From Camellia lanceoleosa (lineage: Eukaryota > Streptophyta > Magnoliopsida > Ericales > Theaceae): a stretch of 64,000 nucleotides of DNA. Positions 46,896 through 58,352 of this stretch are shown piece by piece. The notes beneath the pieces are model-generated. The model had not been told where the DNA came from, searched no databases, and worked only from the letters and a program-made list of their open reading frames with translations. A program made the position numbers and the translations under genes. Positions within the stretch are counted from its first letter, which is position 1. Each line of letters opens with the position of its first letter. The stretch spans positions 75,141,217 through 75,205,216 of the forward strand of contig CM045762.1 in NCBI GenBank assembly GCA_025200525.1. The letters are read 5' to 3'.

Positions 46896-49800
46896 TCATA
46901 CATGGCTCCTGCTATATTCAATGGGCTTCAACCCCATCCCCCTCGATGTATTCCAGACTCTATCTCTTGCTAAGGCCTTAGTTAATGGATCTGCAAGATT
47001 ATCACCAGATTTAATATAATCCACATTTATAATGCCATTATTCATATAAGATCTCACAGTACTGTGTTTTCTTCTGATAGGTCTGGATTTACCGTTATAA
47101 TAACGGTTATTAACTCGACCAATTGTTGCGGTGCTATCACAATGAATCAATATTGGTGGAATTGGTTTTTCCCAACAAGAGATTTCATTTAACAAATCTC
47201 TCAACCAATTTGCTTCTTCACTAGCTGTAGCTAAAGCAATAAGCTCAGCCTCCATTGTTGAATTAGCAATAATGGTTTGTTTTTTCGATTTCCAACTTAT
47301 AGCACCACCTCCCAATGTAAATAAGTAACCAGTGGTTGATAATGAATCACCTGACAAGGTATTCCAATCGGCATCACTGTAACCTTCAAGTACTGCAGGA
47401 AACTTATTATAAAACAAGCCATATTTTATGGTACCAGATAAATATTTCATAATACGCTCAATGGCTAGCCATTGATCACTGCCAGGCTTGTTAGTAAACC
47501 TGCTAAGTACTCCAACTGCATAGGCAATGTCAGGTCTAGTACAGTCAGTCGCATAACGCAAGCTACCAATCATACTAGCATATTCCTTTTGATTAATTAC
47601 ATCTTCATCATTTTCAACAGGAAATAAACACACATGAGAATCAAAAGGAGTAAGAACATGCTTGCAGTTATAAAAATTATATTTTCTCAAAATTTTCTCA
47701 ACATAATGCGACTGATCAAGAAATATACCATCACAAGTTTTGGTAATTTTCATTCCCAAAATATAATTAGCCTCACCAAGATCTTTCATATCAAAGTGGC
47801 TATTAAGCATATTTTTAGTTTCCATGATGATATGCAAATTAGAACCAAATATAAGTAAATCATCAACATAGAGGCTAATAATGACATGTGAATTCTCTTC
47901 AGATTTATAATAAATGCATTTATCACATTCATTCGTTTTATAGCCATTCTCAATCATGCAGGAATCAAAATTCTCATGCCACTGTTTAGGGCTCTGTTTT
48001 AAGCCATAGAGAGATTTAACTAGCTTACACACTTTGCTTTCTTGACCGGGTTCCACAAAACCCTCAGGTTGATCCATATAGATTTCTTCACCCAGGTCTC
48101 CATTTAAAAAGGCTGTTTTAACATCCATTTGATGAATTTTTAGATCATGAATTGCAGCCACTGCAATTAATAATCTAATGGATGTAACTCTAGTAACCGG
48201 AGAAAATGTATCAAAAAAGTCAAGATCTGCTTGTTGTTTAAAACCTTTTGCAACAAGCCTTGCTTTATATTTATCAATAGTTCCATCCGGTTTAAGTTTT
48301 TTTCTCAAAACCCATTTACAGCCAATAGTTTTACAACCTGGTGGTAAATCTACTAAAACCCAAGTTTTATTGGATAACAATGATTCCATCTCATCATTTA
48401 CAGCCTCGTTCCAAAAAACAGAGTCAGGAGATGCCAAAACTTCTTGTAAAGTTAATGGAGTTTCCTCCACATTAAAAACATGATAATCAGGGCCAAAATC
48501 TTTTTCTACTCTGGCTCTTTTACTCCTTCTAGGTTCAAAAACTATAGTATCTTGGTTTTGTAAAAGAGGAGTAGAGGAACCAGTTTCGGATAAAACATTT
48601 TCTTGATAAGTTTGACCCCCACCATTTTTAGATTTAAAAGGAAATTTTTCTTCATGAAAAATTGCATCACCTGATTCAAAAATTATTTTGTTTTCAATAT
48701 CAAAAAATCTATAGGCTGTACTATTTGTTGCATATCCAAGAAAAGCACAAGTGGCAGCTTTCACACCTAATTTAGGTCTTTTAGGGTCCACAAGTCTAAC
48801 AAAAGCTAAACAACCCCAAACCCTCAAATATCTCAAATTAGGCTTATGCCCTTTCCACAACTCAAAAGGTGTAATTTTTATTTTTTTATGTGGCACTCTA
48901 TTCATGACATAACATGCAGTTAAAATTGCTTCTCCCCACAAATTTGAAGGAGCACCTGCTTCAATTAGCATAGCATTTGTTAAATCCATTAAAGTTCTAT
49001 TTTTCCTTTCTGCTACACCATTAGATGCAGGTGAATATGGTGGAGTAGTTTCATGGATTATTCCCAAAGACTGAGCAAACGAGTTGAATCCAAAAGATTC
49101 ATACTCCCGGCCTCTATCACTTCTATATCTTTTAATCTTTTTACCGAATTGATTTTCAACTTCAAGAAGGAATTCTTTAAATTTTTCAAAAGCATCACTT
49201 TTATTTTTCAATAAGTATACATAAGTGTTTTTTGAAAAATCATCAATAAAAGTGATAAAATATCTATTTCCACCACGTGTTAAAATTCCTTCAAATTCAC
49301 ATAAATCAGTGTGAATTAATTCTAACAATTCAGTATTTCTTTCCACACTTTTATGAGGCCTTTTAATTATTTTTGCTTGGCTGCAAACTTCACATTTCTC
49401 AAATTTATTTGTCAATCTGGGAATTAATCCTAAACTACTCATGACTCTCACATATCGACTATTAATATGACATAGACGAGTATGCCAAAAATTCATAGAA
49501 GACAGCATGTAAACAGAAATATGTGCTTTCTTATTCTCAACATTTAATTTAAACATGCCATCACAGGCATACCCTCTTCCCACAAATATGCCTTTTTTAG
49601 TAATTACATATTGGTCAGATTCAATAGTCTGTTTGAAACCAGCTTTGTTGAGCAAATAACTCGACATCAAATTTTTTCTCATGGACGGTGTGTACAACAC
49701 ATCTTTTAAAACAAGCACACATCCAAAGGTAAAATTCAGCTCAACATCCCCACACCCGAGCACCTTGGTTAAACTGGAGTCACCAAGCATAACAGTCTTC

Positions 49801-50306
49801 TCCTCATTAAAAGAAGTGAAATCTTTGAACCAGTCTTTATCATAGCAGACATGCATATTGGCACCAGAGTCTGCCCACCACCCTTTCGCAGATTGAACCA
49901 TAAAAATATCTGTGATCATAGCCACAAATGGTTCCTCGGTAACATTAGCCTGTGGTCGAGGCTGTTGTTTCCGAAATTTGCAAGTTCGAGCAATATGCCC
50001 ACTTTTGCCACACACAAAACATGTCACATTTGTCATATCTTGTGAAGGGGGTTCTTGGTTCCATTTCTTTTGCCTCGGGTAATTTTTATTTTGTGGTCTT
50101 CTAGTATTTTTCCAAATTTTCTTAACTGGCTTCAAATGACTATTTTTATGAAATCGACCTTTATGTAAAGTATTTTCAGAAGTTAAATTTACCTTTGCAG
50201 TGGAATGCTCTTGTATCATAAGAGCATCTTGTCCTCGTGCTTCCTCTTCCATCCGAATCCGTGTGATCAGAGTCTCCAAGGATGTCTCTTTTTGCTTGTG
50301 ACGCAT
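46896..50306 (-). CDS. pol: copia Pol (protease, integrase, RT, RNase H) of element H
   Basis: This is 1136 residues open, in the same frame as the upstream gag part. Visible in order: CCHC knuckle [14 protein letters not shown] (96-109), protease DSGANMH (Asp146), integrase zinc region (HTRLCHIN about 276; CEVCSQAK about 305), and the integrase triad Asp334, Asp397 and Glu433 with 35 residues between the last two. RT runs about 640-890 with [16 protein letters not shown] and catalytic YVDD at 813-816. RNase H runs about 970-1115 with [15 protein letters not shown] and HCDSTATIG. It ends [10 protein letters not shown]. All catalytic residues appear present. The Met at 50306 is just the first after the stop at 50325; the real protein would start at 50861. 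Confidence 0.95.
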   Translation of the reverse strand: MRHKQKETSLETLITRIRMEEEARGQDALMIQEHSTAKVNLTSENTLHKGRFHKNSHLKPVKKIWKNTRRPQNKNYPRQKKWNQEPPSQDMTNVTCFVCGKSGHIARTCKFRKQQPRPQANVTEEPFVAMITDIFMVQSAKGWWADSGANMHVCYDKDWFKDFTSFNEEKTVMLGDSSLTKVLGCGDVELNFTFGCVLVLKDVLYTPSMRKNLMSSYLLNKAGFKQTIESDQYVITKKGIFVGRGYACDGMFKLNVENKKAHISVYMLSSMNFWHTRLCHINSRYVRVMSSLGLIPRLTNKFEKCEVCSQAKIIKRPHKSVERNTELLELIHTDLCEFEGILTRGGNRYFITFIDDFSKNTYVYLLKNKSDAFEKFKEFLLEVENQFGKKIKRYRSDRGREYESFGFNSFAQSLGIIHETTPPYSPASNGVAERKNRTLMDLTNAMLIEAGAPSNLWGEAILTACYVMNRVPHKKIKITPFELWKGHKPNLRYLRVWGCLAFVRLVDPKRPKLGVKAATCAFLGYATNSTAYRFFDIENKIIFESGDAIFHEEKFPFKSKNGGGQTYQENVLSETGSSTPLLQNQDTIVFEPRRSKRARVEKDFGPDYHVFNVEETPLTLQEVLASPDSVFWNEAVNDEMESLLSNKTWVLVDLPPGCKTIGCKWVLRKKLKPDGTIDKYKARLVAKGFKQQADLDFFDTFSPVTRVTSIRLLIAVAAIHDLKIHQMDVKTAFLNGDLGEEIYMDQPEGFVEPGQESKVCKLVKSLYGLKQSPKQWHENFDSCMIENGYKTNECDKCIYYKSEENSHVIISLYVDDLLIFGSNLHIIMETKNMLNSHFDMKDLGEANYILGMKITKTCDGIFLDQSHYVEKILRKYNFYNCKHVLTPFDSHVCLFPVENDEDVINQKEYASMIGSLRYATDCTRPDIAYAVGVLSRFTNKPGSDQWLAIERIMKYLSGTIKYGLFYNKFPAVLEGYSDADWNTLSGDSLSTTGYLFTLGGGAISWKSKKQTIIANSTMEAELIALATASEEANWLRDLLNEISCWEKPIPPILIHCDSTATIGRVNNRYYNGKSRPIRRKHSTVRSYMNNGIINVDYIKSGDNLADPLTKALARDRVWNTSRGMGLKPIEYSRSHV

Positions 50307-50324
50307 CGACTTCTGGAACTCCCT

Positions 50325-50861
50325 TCAAGATGATGGAAGTTTGTCAATAATACCTGCGACAACAAGATTGTCTCCAATTTTGATGCCTTCAAATCTAACT
50401 TCAGCCACTAGCATCTGAAAATCTTGAACTTGCTCCACCACTGATTTTCCATCTATCATCTGATAGCGGAAAAACCGGCTTGCAGCATATTTTTTAGCGC
50501 CTGCCTCTTCAGTGTCATATTTATTCTGCAAGGCTTTCCAAATTTTCTTGGCAGTAGTGTAAGTAGTATCATAATAATCATAAAATTGATCTGAAAGACA
50601 ATTCAAAAGATAGTATCGACATTTATACTCATCTGTGTTGTATTTTTCAATTTTTTCAAGATTAGTAGCATACTCCTCGTCGGTCATCTCTTCAGTGGGG
50701 ACTTTGTTCGGATTTTTCTCGGTCAGGATATAAGCCACCTTGAGAAGACTGAGATAGAAAAGCACCTTGCCTTTCCATCTCTTGAAATGAGCTCCCTTGA
50801 ACCGGAAGGGCTTGTTGAGATCACCGGTATTCTCGTTGGGCTTTTCCAGTACTGGCTCCAT
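50325..50861 (-). CDS. gag: Gag N-terminal part of element H, ended by one nonsense codon
   Basis: The start is ATG at 50861, 30 nt after the LTR. The 178-residue product matches the copia Gag (UBN2/retrotran_gag_2) type: [17 protein letters not shown] near the start, [19 protein letters not shown] and [20 protein letters not shown] in the middle. The frame stops at TGA 50325-50327, where the family normally has Trp (TGG), and then continues open in the same frame. One G-to-A change therefore separates gag from pol. Confidence 0.9.
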   Translation of the reverse strand: MEPVLEKPNENTGDLNKPFRFKGAHFKRWKGKVLFYLSLLKVAYILTEKNPNKVPTEEMTDEEYATNLEKIEKYNTDEYKCRYYLLNCLSDQFYDYYDTTYTTAKKIWKALQNKYDTEEAGAKKYAASRFFRYQMIDGKSVVEQVQDFQMLVAEVRFEGIKIGDNLVVAGIIDKLPSS

Positions 50862-50874
50862 GGATTTTTGTTAT

Positions 50875-51000
50875 TTGAATCTCCTTAAAATTGTTGGTGA
50901 TAATTACAAATAAAACATCAAAAAATACACAAAATAAAAGTTACAACAATTAATATAAGGGCTGAGGCGCGGGAAATTCGCTCTCTTTAAGGAGATTCAA
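50875..51000 (-). other. LTR-leader inverted repeat at the primer position of H
   Basis: Plus-strand 50875-50889 (TTGAATCTCCTTAAA) is the exact reverse complement of 50986-51000 (TTTAAGGAGATTCAA), which lies 94 nt inside the LTR. The leader copy starts 2 nt after the LTR end, exactly where a tRNA primer site should be. No TGGTATCAGAGC is present. Confidence 0.9.
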
Positions 51001-51776
51001 ACCCTCTGCAGTTAGGCAAAGCCTCACACCGGTGCAGCAGAACAACCTTGACTTGTCCCCCCCAGGATACAACAGCCCGACTAAGTCGTATGGTTTACCA
51101 ATACTGCACAATTGGTTAAACCCAAAGCTTTATCACACACACCCTTTTTATTTGCCTATAATAATCTCACTAACATAACCAAAGGAACCCAAGACTCTTT
51201 CTCTCGTATGTCATATATATTATGACAAAGTGCAATACATATATAAATAGAAGTGAACAACTTAGTAGAGAAGTAAACAATGACCAAGACCAAAGACCAA
51301 GACTTGGATTGCTAAAAAAAAGCAAGGCTCACGGATAAGGGTCCGTTTGGGAAGGGCTCAAGTGGCTCATGAGCCACAAAAGACAAAACAGGCTCATGAG
51401 CCACAACAGACAAAATATCACATCCAACCCCATAATCATTACACTATTCTCTCACAAAAAAAGTCAAAAAAAGCCAAAAAGCCAAGAGCCCTTCCCAAAC
51501 CAAGTTTTTGAGCCCAGGCTCATATAGCCAAAAAAGCCAAAAAGCCAAAGAGCCAGCCCACTTCCCAAACGGAGGCTTAGAGACTCAAAGTCTTGGCAAA
51601 GACTTAACTTGTAAGATATGGAAGGATAAGCTTTGGTGGATAAGTTAGAGACTTGACCAAGAAAGCTTACTAAGGAAGGAATGGATAAGAGACTTAGCTT
51701 GAAAGTTTAACTAAGAAGAAAAAAGAAAAAAAACAACCTATAACACAATAACACAAAATTAAAATACATGCTAACA
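50892..51776 (-). repeat. 5' LTR of element H
   Basis: It has the same ends as the 3' copy; 885 bp because of the MITE at 51339-51576. Confidence 0.95.
51339..51576. mobile_element. MITE in the 5' LTR of H
   Basis: It is about 238 bp with inverted ends GGGTCCGTTTGGGAAG and CTTCCCAAACGGAGGC. It is absent from the otherwise near-identical 3' LTR, so it arrived after H. It contains the palindrome GGCTCATGAGCC twice. The TSD is unclear: left flank ..GGATAA, right flank TTAGAG.., empty copy ..GGATGGACTTAGAG... Confidence 0.85.
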
Positions 51777-52245
51777 GTCTATGAATAAAAGGAATGACAC
51801 AGAGGCCTTTTATATAAATTATAAATGTCTAAAACTGAAACTAAAAAAAACAGCAATGTATGGCAATAAATTTGAATTGCTATCATGTAATAGGAAATAC
51901 TACATATGGACTTGAACTCTATTGGCATCAACATACAATTCTAATTTTTCGAAAACAGTAGCAATCTGTAAAGAAATATATTTTATATTATAAACTACAC
52001 ATGCACTTTCATATAGGAAGGAAACGATGGGCTACTAGGTGACTAGAAAACAAAACAGTAGCATCATATGAATTAAATCCTGAGACATATAAAAAAGTAG
52101 CAAGCAAATGAACTAAATCCATAAATTATTACTATGGTGCTCCAGTGACCATGGCAACAGCAGGCAAAACTATTCTTGTATTTTTATTTCAGTTCACTGT
52201 CATAGGTATATATGAATCTCCTAATCCAATTTCATGGAAAATATA

Positions 52246-52457
52246 TAATCTGTTTTAAGATTGTCTCACAAATTGCGTGATTAAACAAAATAAATAAATT
52301 TATATTTGATAAATTAAATTATAAAATATCAAATAAATCTATATTTGATAAATTACATTATGGAACATGAAACAGAAATACATAACACATAATATATTGA
52401 AGGATGAGGAATCAAACCGAAACCTGTGTAGTACCACAGTCTACTTAAAACAGATTA
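52246..52457 (-). other. LTR-leader inverted repeat at the primer position of F
   Basis: Plus-strand 52246-52259 (TAATCTGTTTTAAG) is the exact reverse complement of 52444-52457 (CTTAAAACAGATTA) inside the LTR. The leader copy begins 2 nt beyond the LTR edge at 52262. No initiator-Met site is present. Confidence 0.9.
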
Positions 52458-53365
52458 GCCGCCTCACCATGTGTGCTGGAGGTACGACGACTTCTGTCTC
52501 CCAGGATAGTATGGTTTAGACCGGCTAACGCAAAAGCACCTTCCGTTAGTTTTGACGAACCGACAATGACAGCTCTTGCAAAGGAAAAAAAGAAAATTAT
52601 AAGAATAAGCAAACTGACTGTATAATTCTGGAAGGCCAAAATCTCTCTTGACAACCAAAGAGGTTGGTCTCTATTGATACACAATGGGGGAGAGAGGAGA
52701 AGCCTCCAACCATGAAGGCTAGCAACCAATGCCCATTAGTCCTGGAGTAATGCACAAAATTGATGGAGATTCAATGTGTAAGCTACACACTATACACCTG
52801 TGTATATATACATATCTGCAACAGATTTTGCCCAAAAAAATTTGGGTAGTGGACTACCAATCTAGCCTAGCCCAAACTTAAGCCATTCCCGCAAATCACA
52901 AGCCCAAGTCCAAGCCCAAGATCCACGAATCACGGACCCGGCCCGGTTCGGGCAGGTGAGCGGCATGCGTGTGTGGCAATTTTTCCATAACCAACTTAGA
53001 ACATAGTCTTGGCCTTAACGCTAGCCCATCCTTGAAGGATCCATAACTCCCTTTTTTCGAAAAATTTGAATGTCCCAATGGGCTCACGTCCTTATCAAAA
53101 TCTTGAGATTTAAATACTCATTAAAGCTTTCCTTTACAATCAATGTGGGATTAATAGCCATACACAATTCCCAATACCTCATTTATGAGGCCATCTTTAT
53201 GAGACAATTTCTCATTCAATTCTTAATGATTTTTTGTCATTCTTTTTGTGATATAAAGATCTTGTTACCAAAAATCTAAATTTATTTAATCCCACCTCAA
53301 CCAATGGTTGGAACCTACTTTAATTTCACATTAAAATTACCAAAAACTCATTTTTTTTTCCAACA
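52262..53365 (-). repeat. 5' LTR of element F
   Basis: It is 1104 bp; on the minus strand it runs TGTTGGAAAAAAAAATG to GCAATTTGTGAGACA. It is clearly diverged from the 3' copy, so F is much older than H. Confidence 0.9.
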
Positions 53366-53369
53366 AATA

Positions 53370-56017
53370 AGAGACCAATCAAGTATCAATAGGTCGATGA
53401 CCATAAAATCGAATGCAAAGGGGTTGATAGAAAAAAGTTATGGGCCATACACTACAAATTACATACCATTCAAGGTGTAACAAAGCAAGCTCGGCTCAAT
53501 CTATCTTTAAAAAAAAGTATATTAAAAAAAAAAAAAAGCTCGGCTCACTGAGTTACTGGCGTCCTTAATATAGAGCCCACTACATAATTAGTTTCATTTA
53601 GTTTTGAAATTAATTTTTAAAAAAAGTTTTCAAATTAGTTTTTAAAAGAGTGTTGAAAATTCAAAACTTGATTGGTTATGAGTTTTTACTAGTTTTTGAG
53701 TTGTATATTTTTAAAATAGTTTTTTAAAAATTGAATTCAAAACTTGTTTGGTTTTGAGTACTCAAAACTCAATTTTGAGGTTTTTCTTTTCTTTTCTTTT
53801 TTTTCTAGTAGTCAATACTTTTTTGTAATATTATAGTTAAATTTGTTTACTTCTTTCATATACATAATCTAACTGTATCTTTTAGATGCATCTAATCTAA
53901 TCTATACAGCAGAGTTTCACTCTGTATTTATTATTTTTTATGAATGTTTTAGGAATTTTAACACTTTTTTTTTTCTAATTTTGTATCTACTCAAGTTACA
54001 AACATTTAAAAAGTTTCATATTTATAAAAAAAAAACTTTTATAAAATTACTGAATAATAACAAATATACAAAATAAAATATAAAAACAAATTAACCCAGT
54101 TTAAATGGATTTGAAATATATATTGGGCTTCAAAACTTGTTTGTGAAAACCCAAAACAAACAAGTTTTGGATTTTGGGTTTTAGGTTTGGGATTTGGAAA
54201 ATGAATTTAAAATATATATTGTGAAAATTCAAAATCAAACAAGTTTTAGATTTTGGGTTTTAAAAAATAGATTTGAAAATTGAACCAAACAGGATATTAT
54301 TTTAAAGCGCCATACATAGACAACACCTTATGTTAACACCTTATGTGACGTTTTTTGAGTAGCGTGGAGTATTACCTGTGTTGGTACACAATACCACTCT
54401 CTATGGTTATTATAAAAATAGGCCTGTAGGGCGCGATATCAAATGTCATAAAAAAATATAAGTGAAATCCTTTCTATCACCAATTAATTTTACAAAAGAG
54501 GGTGTATCTCGGTCCTACAAGTTTTGAGTCTAGCAACCTACACGATTAGCGATTGATTTGTTTGTTGAATTAAATTTTACATCTGGCCGAGCTTTGTCTA
54601 ATCCAATTTCGAACTATAAATTTAAAGATTTAGCGCATGCCTGAAATGTTGGTTTGGTTTGGGATGGTTGTGTATCATTTCAGCAAAACTTCCTAAATAT
54701 ATATATATATTTTTTTTGATCATGTAATTTGGATTTGAGTCTTACCCAATTTTAAAATTTAACAATTTTTAAAATATATTTCAATTAAACTTATTTATAT
54801 AACACGTCAATCTTAAAATAATTTTTAATAAGTGAAATCCAAGGCCAACTTGATTAACTTAATTTATTTATAGGCTAAGAATCTACTCTGCAATGTCTTT
54901 TTAACAAGCCTATGCTAGATGGGCTTCCAGCAAGCCCATGGAAGATAGAATTTGGTTGGGTTTAAAGTCCATCACTTAATAGCCTATTAAAAAACTTTCA
55001 ACTTGAAATGGGCCCAACTCCAGGGCTTTTCAACGGTACCAGCAGCCCAAAACGCTGTCATGGAATGTTGAAAAATTAGAAAAACTCATGACCAAAAAAA
55101 AAAAAAAAAAAAAACTGATAAAAATGATAAAAAGAAAGTGAGGACCAAAGGCAAATAATAAAAGATTTGGGCTAAAAGAATAAATTATCTTCCACTAATA
55201 TATTTAACACTACGTTGCTCATTAAAAGAGCATACATATGTGGTAGGAAAGTAACACCCTTGTCCACGCAATAATATCTCATTCTCTCTTTCTGCTTATC
55301 AAAAGAACAGACACATATGTATATATATAGAGAAAGAACCAATCATCAACTTTACCAAGACCAAACTTCTCTAGAGCTCTCCATTTCTGTATCCTTCTAT
55401 TATGATTATCCAAATATTTCACAACAAAAACCATAATAATTGGATTGCTTATAGAGTTTATTGGCAGATTGAGTTTTTTTTAACCAATTTAAATTTGAGT
55501 TATTTTTATTCACACTCCTATGCAAAATAGCCATCTTTGTTTATTCAAGGGCAGAGACCTGTATGTGACAACCAAGCTGTTCAACTAAGGAAAATTGTTC
55601 ACAAAAGCTTATACAGAAAACTCCACTAGAGTGATGTAGTGATGATATTTTACAACTAATAGCAATTTAATGGTTTTTTATATTTTATTTTATTTTTTTA
55701 AATTAAAGGTTCTGCAGGGTAGAAAAGCAGGAAATATGAGCTCTGCTTCATGTTATCATATTCATATTTGCTTCGAAAAGCACATGTTAAATTAGTAACA
55801 TCACAAAGATAAAAAAAAAAATTCACTGTTTTTGTGGTAATCTAAGTCAATTTTTGAGCAAATTCTTTCATTTAGGCTGTCATTTTATCATCTTTTTCAT
55901 TTTAAGATTTTTTTTTTTTAATTTTTAATAATCACTGTCTATGAGTTATCTTTTTATTTTTTAATATGGTTTGTTTTTACAAATTTCTATTATTTTCTTG
56001 TATTCTAATTTGAGCTT

Positions 56018-56048
<31 letters not shown>

Positions 56049-56305
56049 TAAAAAAGTTATTTAAGAGTGTCAGATTGTTTAGTATATTTTTTACTCATAA
56101 CTTATTTAAAAAATAATTTAAATAAGTTTAAAAAAAAAATGAATTATAAAATTGAGGGAGGGGCATTAATTATCACCTTTCGACTAAGAATAAATTACAC
56201 CAAGCAGGCTCGTAAAACTACTAAAACTTCCTTAGATGATTAAAGAATGTTTCAAAGATGAACCACATCATTTTATTTTGTAAAAGTCATGTAATTTTTA
56301 TGCTA
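53370..56305. other. Interval without recognisable genes
   Basis: AT-rich, with hairpin-prone text around 53600-54290 (AAAACTTGTTTG and CAAACAAGTTTT) that may be an old MITE ending ..AACCAAACAGG near 54292. Homopolymer and (TA)n tracts are frequent. A TATATATATAGAGAAAG motif at about 55320-55336 followed by C/T-rich leader-like text gives a weak promoter impression, but the first ATG (55402) opens only a 43-codon frame. Confidence 0.5.
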
Positions 56306-56532
56306 TGTGTTGTTGGAGAATAATGATTTTTTGACAATTTTAATTTGAAATTAAAGTGGGACTTAGCTACCGGTTGAGGTGGGTTTGAGTGGTTTTGTAT
56401 TATCTCAAGTGAGAAGATTACAGTATAAAAATGATGGGCTGAAACCATTAAGTTGTAAATAAAAATTGTTTCTAAAGTGGACATCAATAGAAGTTGAGCT
56501 TGGGCCTAGGCTTGGACTTAAACTTAGACTTA

Positions 56533-56758
56533 GGTCTCGTTTGGGAACTGTCTCATTTAGCCTAAAAGCAAAAAAGTTACTAAAAAGTCAAAAAGTCAAC
56601 AACCCATACCAAAAAGTCAAGATTCTCTTTTCTCTCTACTTTTTGCACATCTTTTCGTAAAAAGTCAAAAAGTCATCCCAAGCATACTAGTTTTTTTAGT
56701 TCATATTTTAGCCAAATAGCCAAAAAGTTACTAAATTAGCATGTTCCCAAACGAGGCT
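56533..56758. mobile_element. Tourist-like MITE in LTR of G
   Basis: It is 226 bp with inverted ends GGTCTCGTTTGGGAAC and GTTCCCAAACGAGGCT, flanked by TTA at 56530-56532 and 56759-56761. A 3-bp TTA duplication suggests the PIF/Harbinger group. The interior is a string of 'caaaaagt' words. Its ends resemble the MITE at 51339. Confidence 0.75.
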
Positions 56759-57597
56759 TTAGTTTTAGTCTTGGTCTGGATTAACCTAGGATTGTGTATG
56801 TGCATGTGTTGGACTTAGTCTTGAGCATGGGCCAGATTATGCTATTTAGACTGGGCATGTCTTGTGTATATGTTGTAAACTGGGTTTGGATAGGATTGTA
56901 GCCCAACACTCATATTCATTTTGCGATCCATCTAATTGAATTATTTAAATAGCATTATATATATATATATATATTATTTATTCAACATTTGTAACTCTCA
57001 TCTTTTGATGATAGAGTTTATAATCATATTATGCACATGAGAGTTTCGTACCTTTATAACTTTAGCCCTAGTGGCTAGAGTTGATGGCCATTAATGTTAG
57101 GTTTTATGGTAGTCTTTATGACTAAGACCGCTTCCCTACAAGTATTAAAATGGCATTTCCCCTTCAACTTAGAAGAAGAGTTTTAGAGAGATTTTTGATG
57201 GAAAATAGAGATGATGTTTTGAGATAAAGAAGTTAGAGATGATTTTTTATACTAAATTTTTTTTTTCTTATCTTCTTTTGTTAGCCTCTTCTTTGGTTCT
57301 TGTTAGAAAGAGTGCAATTATTGTCAAGTTCGCCAAAACTATTCAGAATGTGCTTCTACATTAGTTGGTTTCGACCATCGTATCCTAAGAGATAGATGCC
57401 GGCATACCTCTAGCACCCACCGGGGAGCGGTGAATCTGTTTTAAGGAAACTGCGATATCACATAAGTTTCGGTTTGCATTATTTATCTTTTGTTATTCAA
57501 AGTTTTAAATTTAAATAATCTTTCGTATATTATTTTATATGTCTATTTGAATTCATGTTGTAATATGTTCCATGATATGATCTAGTTCATTCTTGTG

Positions 57598-57599
<2 letters not shown>

Positions 57600-57651
<52 letters not shown>
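57600..57651. repeat. (ATT)n microsatellite
   Basis: About 17 uninterrupted units directly left of the CACTA insertion. Confidence 0.95.
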
Positions 57652-57734
57652 GTCATTTCACTACTAGAAAAAAAACTTTTGGCGACCACCTATTTTTTTT
57701 TGTCGCAAATAGTCTACTTTCTGCGACTAAAATT

Positions 57735-58140
57735 TAACTTTTGGCGACCACAATTTTCTGGTCGCGAAAAATCACCCTTTGGCGACCAAAAAAAAAAGTT
57801 GATCGCGGAAAGTATACTATTGGCGACCAAAGGATTTTCTGGTCGCGGAAGATCACCTTTTGGCGACCAAAAAAAAAAGTTGGTCGCGGAAAGTATACTA
57901 TTCGCGACCAAAGGATTTTCTGGTCGTGGAAGATCACCTTTTGGTGACCAAAAAAAAAAGTTGGTCACGGAAAGTATACTATTCGCGACCAAAAGATTTT
58001 CTGGTCGCGGAAGATCACCTTTTGGCAACCAAAAAAAAAAGTTGGTCGCGGAAAGTATACTATTGGCGACCAAAAGGGTTTTTTGGTCGCGGAAGCTTAT
58101 CCTTTGGCGACCAAAAAGAAAAGTTGGTCGCGAAAAGTTA
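57735..58140. repeat. 81-bp tandem array inside the CACTA element
   Basis: Units recur at 57781, 57862, 57943, 58024 and 58106. Because 81 is a multiple of 3, the array stays open in several frames on both strands and yields repetitive 27-residue periods that are not real proteins. Confidence 0.9.
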
Positions 58141-58278
58141 TGGCGGGATAAATCTAAAAAAAAAAAATACTACTGTAATTACATGTTTTTTTTTTGTTTA
58201 GGCATTAAAAGTTTTATAAAATAATATATAACCCAAATTTTATGGGTTATATATTTTTATTTCCAAATATGAACAAGA

Positions 58279-58352
58279 AGCTTGTTGTTGGTAGAGTGGA
58301 TTGGGTGTGTGGTGACTCTTTGGTCAAGAGTTCAAATCCCAGGCAGCGCAAA
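58279..58352 (+). other. tRNA-like (SINE-type) fragment inside the CACTA element
   Basis: TTGGTAGAGTGG (58288-58299) resembles a Pol III A box, and GAGTTCAAATCC (58328-58339) resembles a B box, about 40 bp apart as in tRNA genes and tRNA-derived SINEs. The flanking text does not fold as a complete tRNA by eye. It is best read as a tRNA or SINE relic captured by the transposon. Confidence 0.45.

Larger units (their letters stand above)
45694..51776 (-). mobile_element. Young Ty1/copia element H, nearly intact
   Basis: TSD GTCTA lies at 45689-45693 and 51777-51781. LTRs are 45694-46343 (3') and 50892-51776 (5', enlarged by a 238-bp MITE). Outside the MITE they differ at about 3 substitutions and one A-run indel, so insertion is recent. 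The polypurine tract TAAGTGGGGGAA (minus strand, 46344-46355) precedes the 3' LTR. Gag-pol fills 50861-46896 in one frame with one stop. The leader between the LTR and the start codon is only 30 nt and has no initiator-Met primer site. It is inserted in the leader of element F. Confidence 0.95.
36387..53365 (-). mobile_element. Copia-type element F, non-autonomous, carrying E and H
   Basis: The 3' LTR is at 36387-37510 and the 5' LTR at 52262-53365; the flanks share AATA (36383-36386, 53366-53369). The tract GTAGGGGAT immediately precedes the 3' LTR in element orientation. Removing insertions E (38368-41694) and H with its TSD leaves about 7.56 kb, matching element G. Internal order: 2-kb leader, a 32-aa frame, a roughly 46-bp tandem array, then RT and RNase H remnants. 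Gag, protease and integrase are absent. The pol-region proteins resemble a common dicot copia family. Confidence 0.85.

Noticed and set aside
55310..55530. Possible host promoter and start of a gene
   Set aside because: TATA-like text and a leader-like stretch are present, but the first ATG opens only 43 codons with no domain and no splice-supported continuation.
57595..58224. Long open frame with 27-residue repeats, and overlapping frames on the other strand
   Set aside because: Produced by an 81-bp tandem array (a multiple of 3) in a non-coding CACTA element; open in several frames at once.
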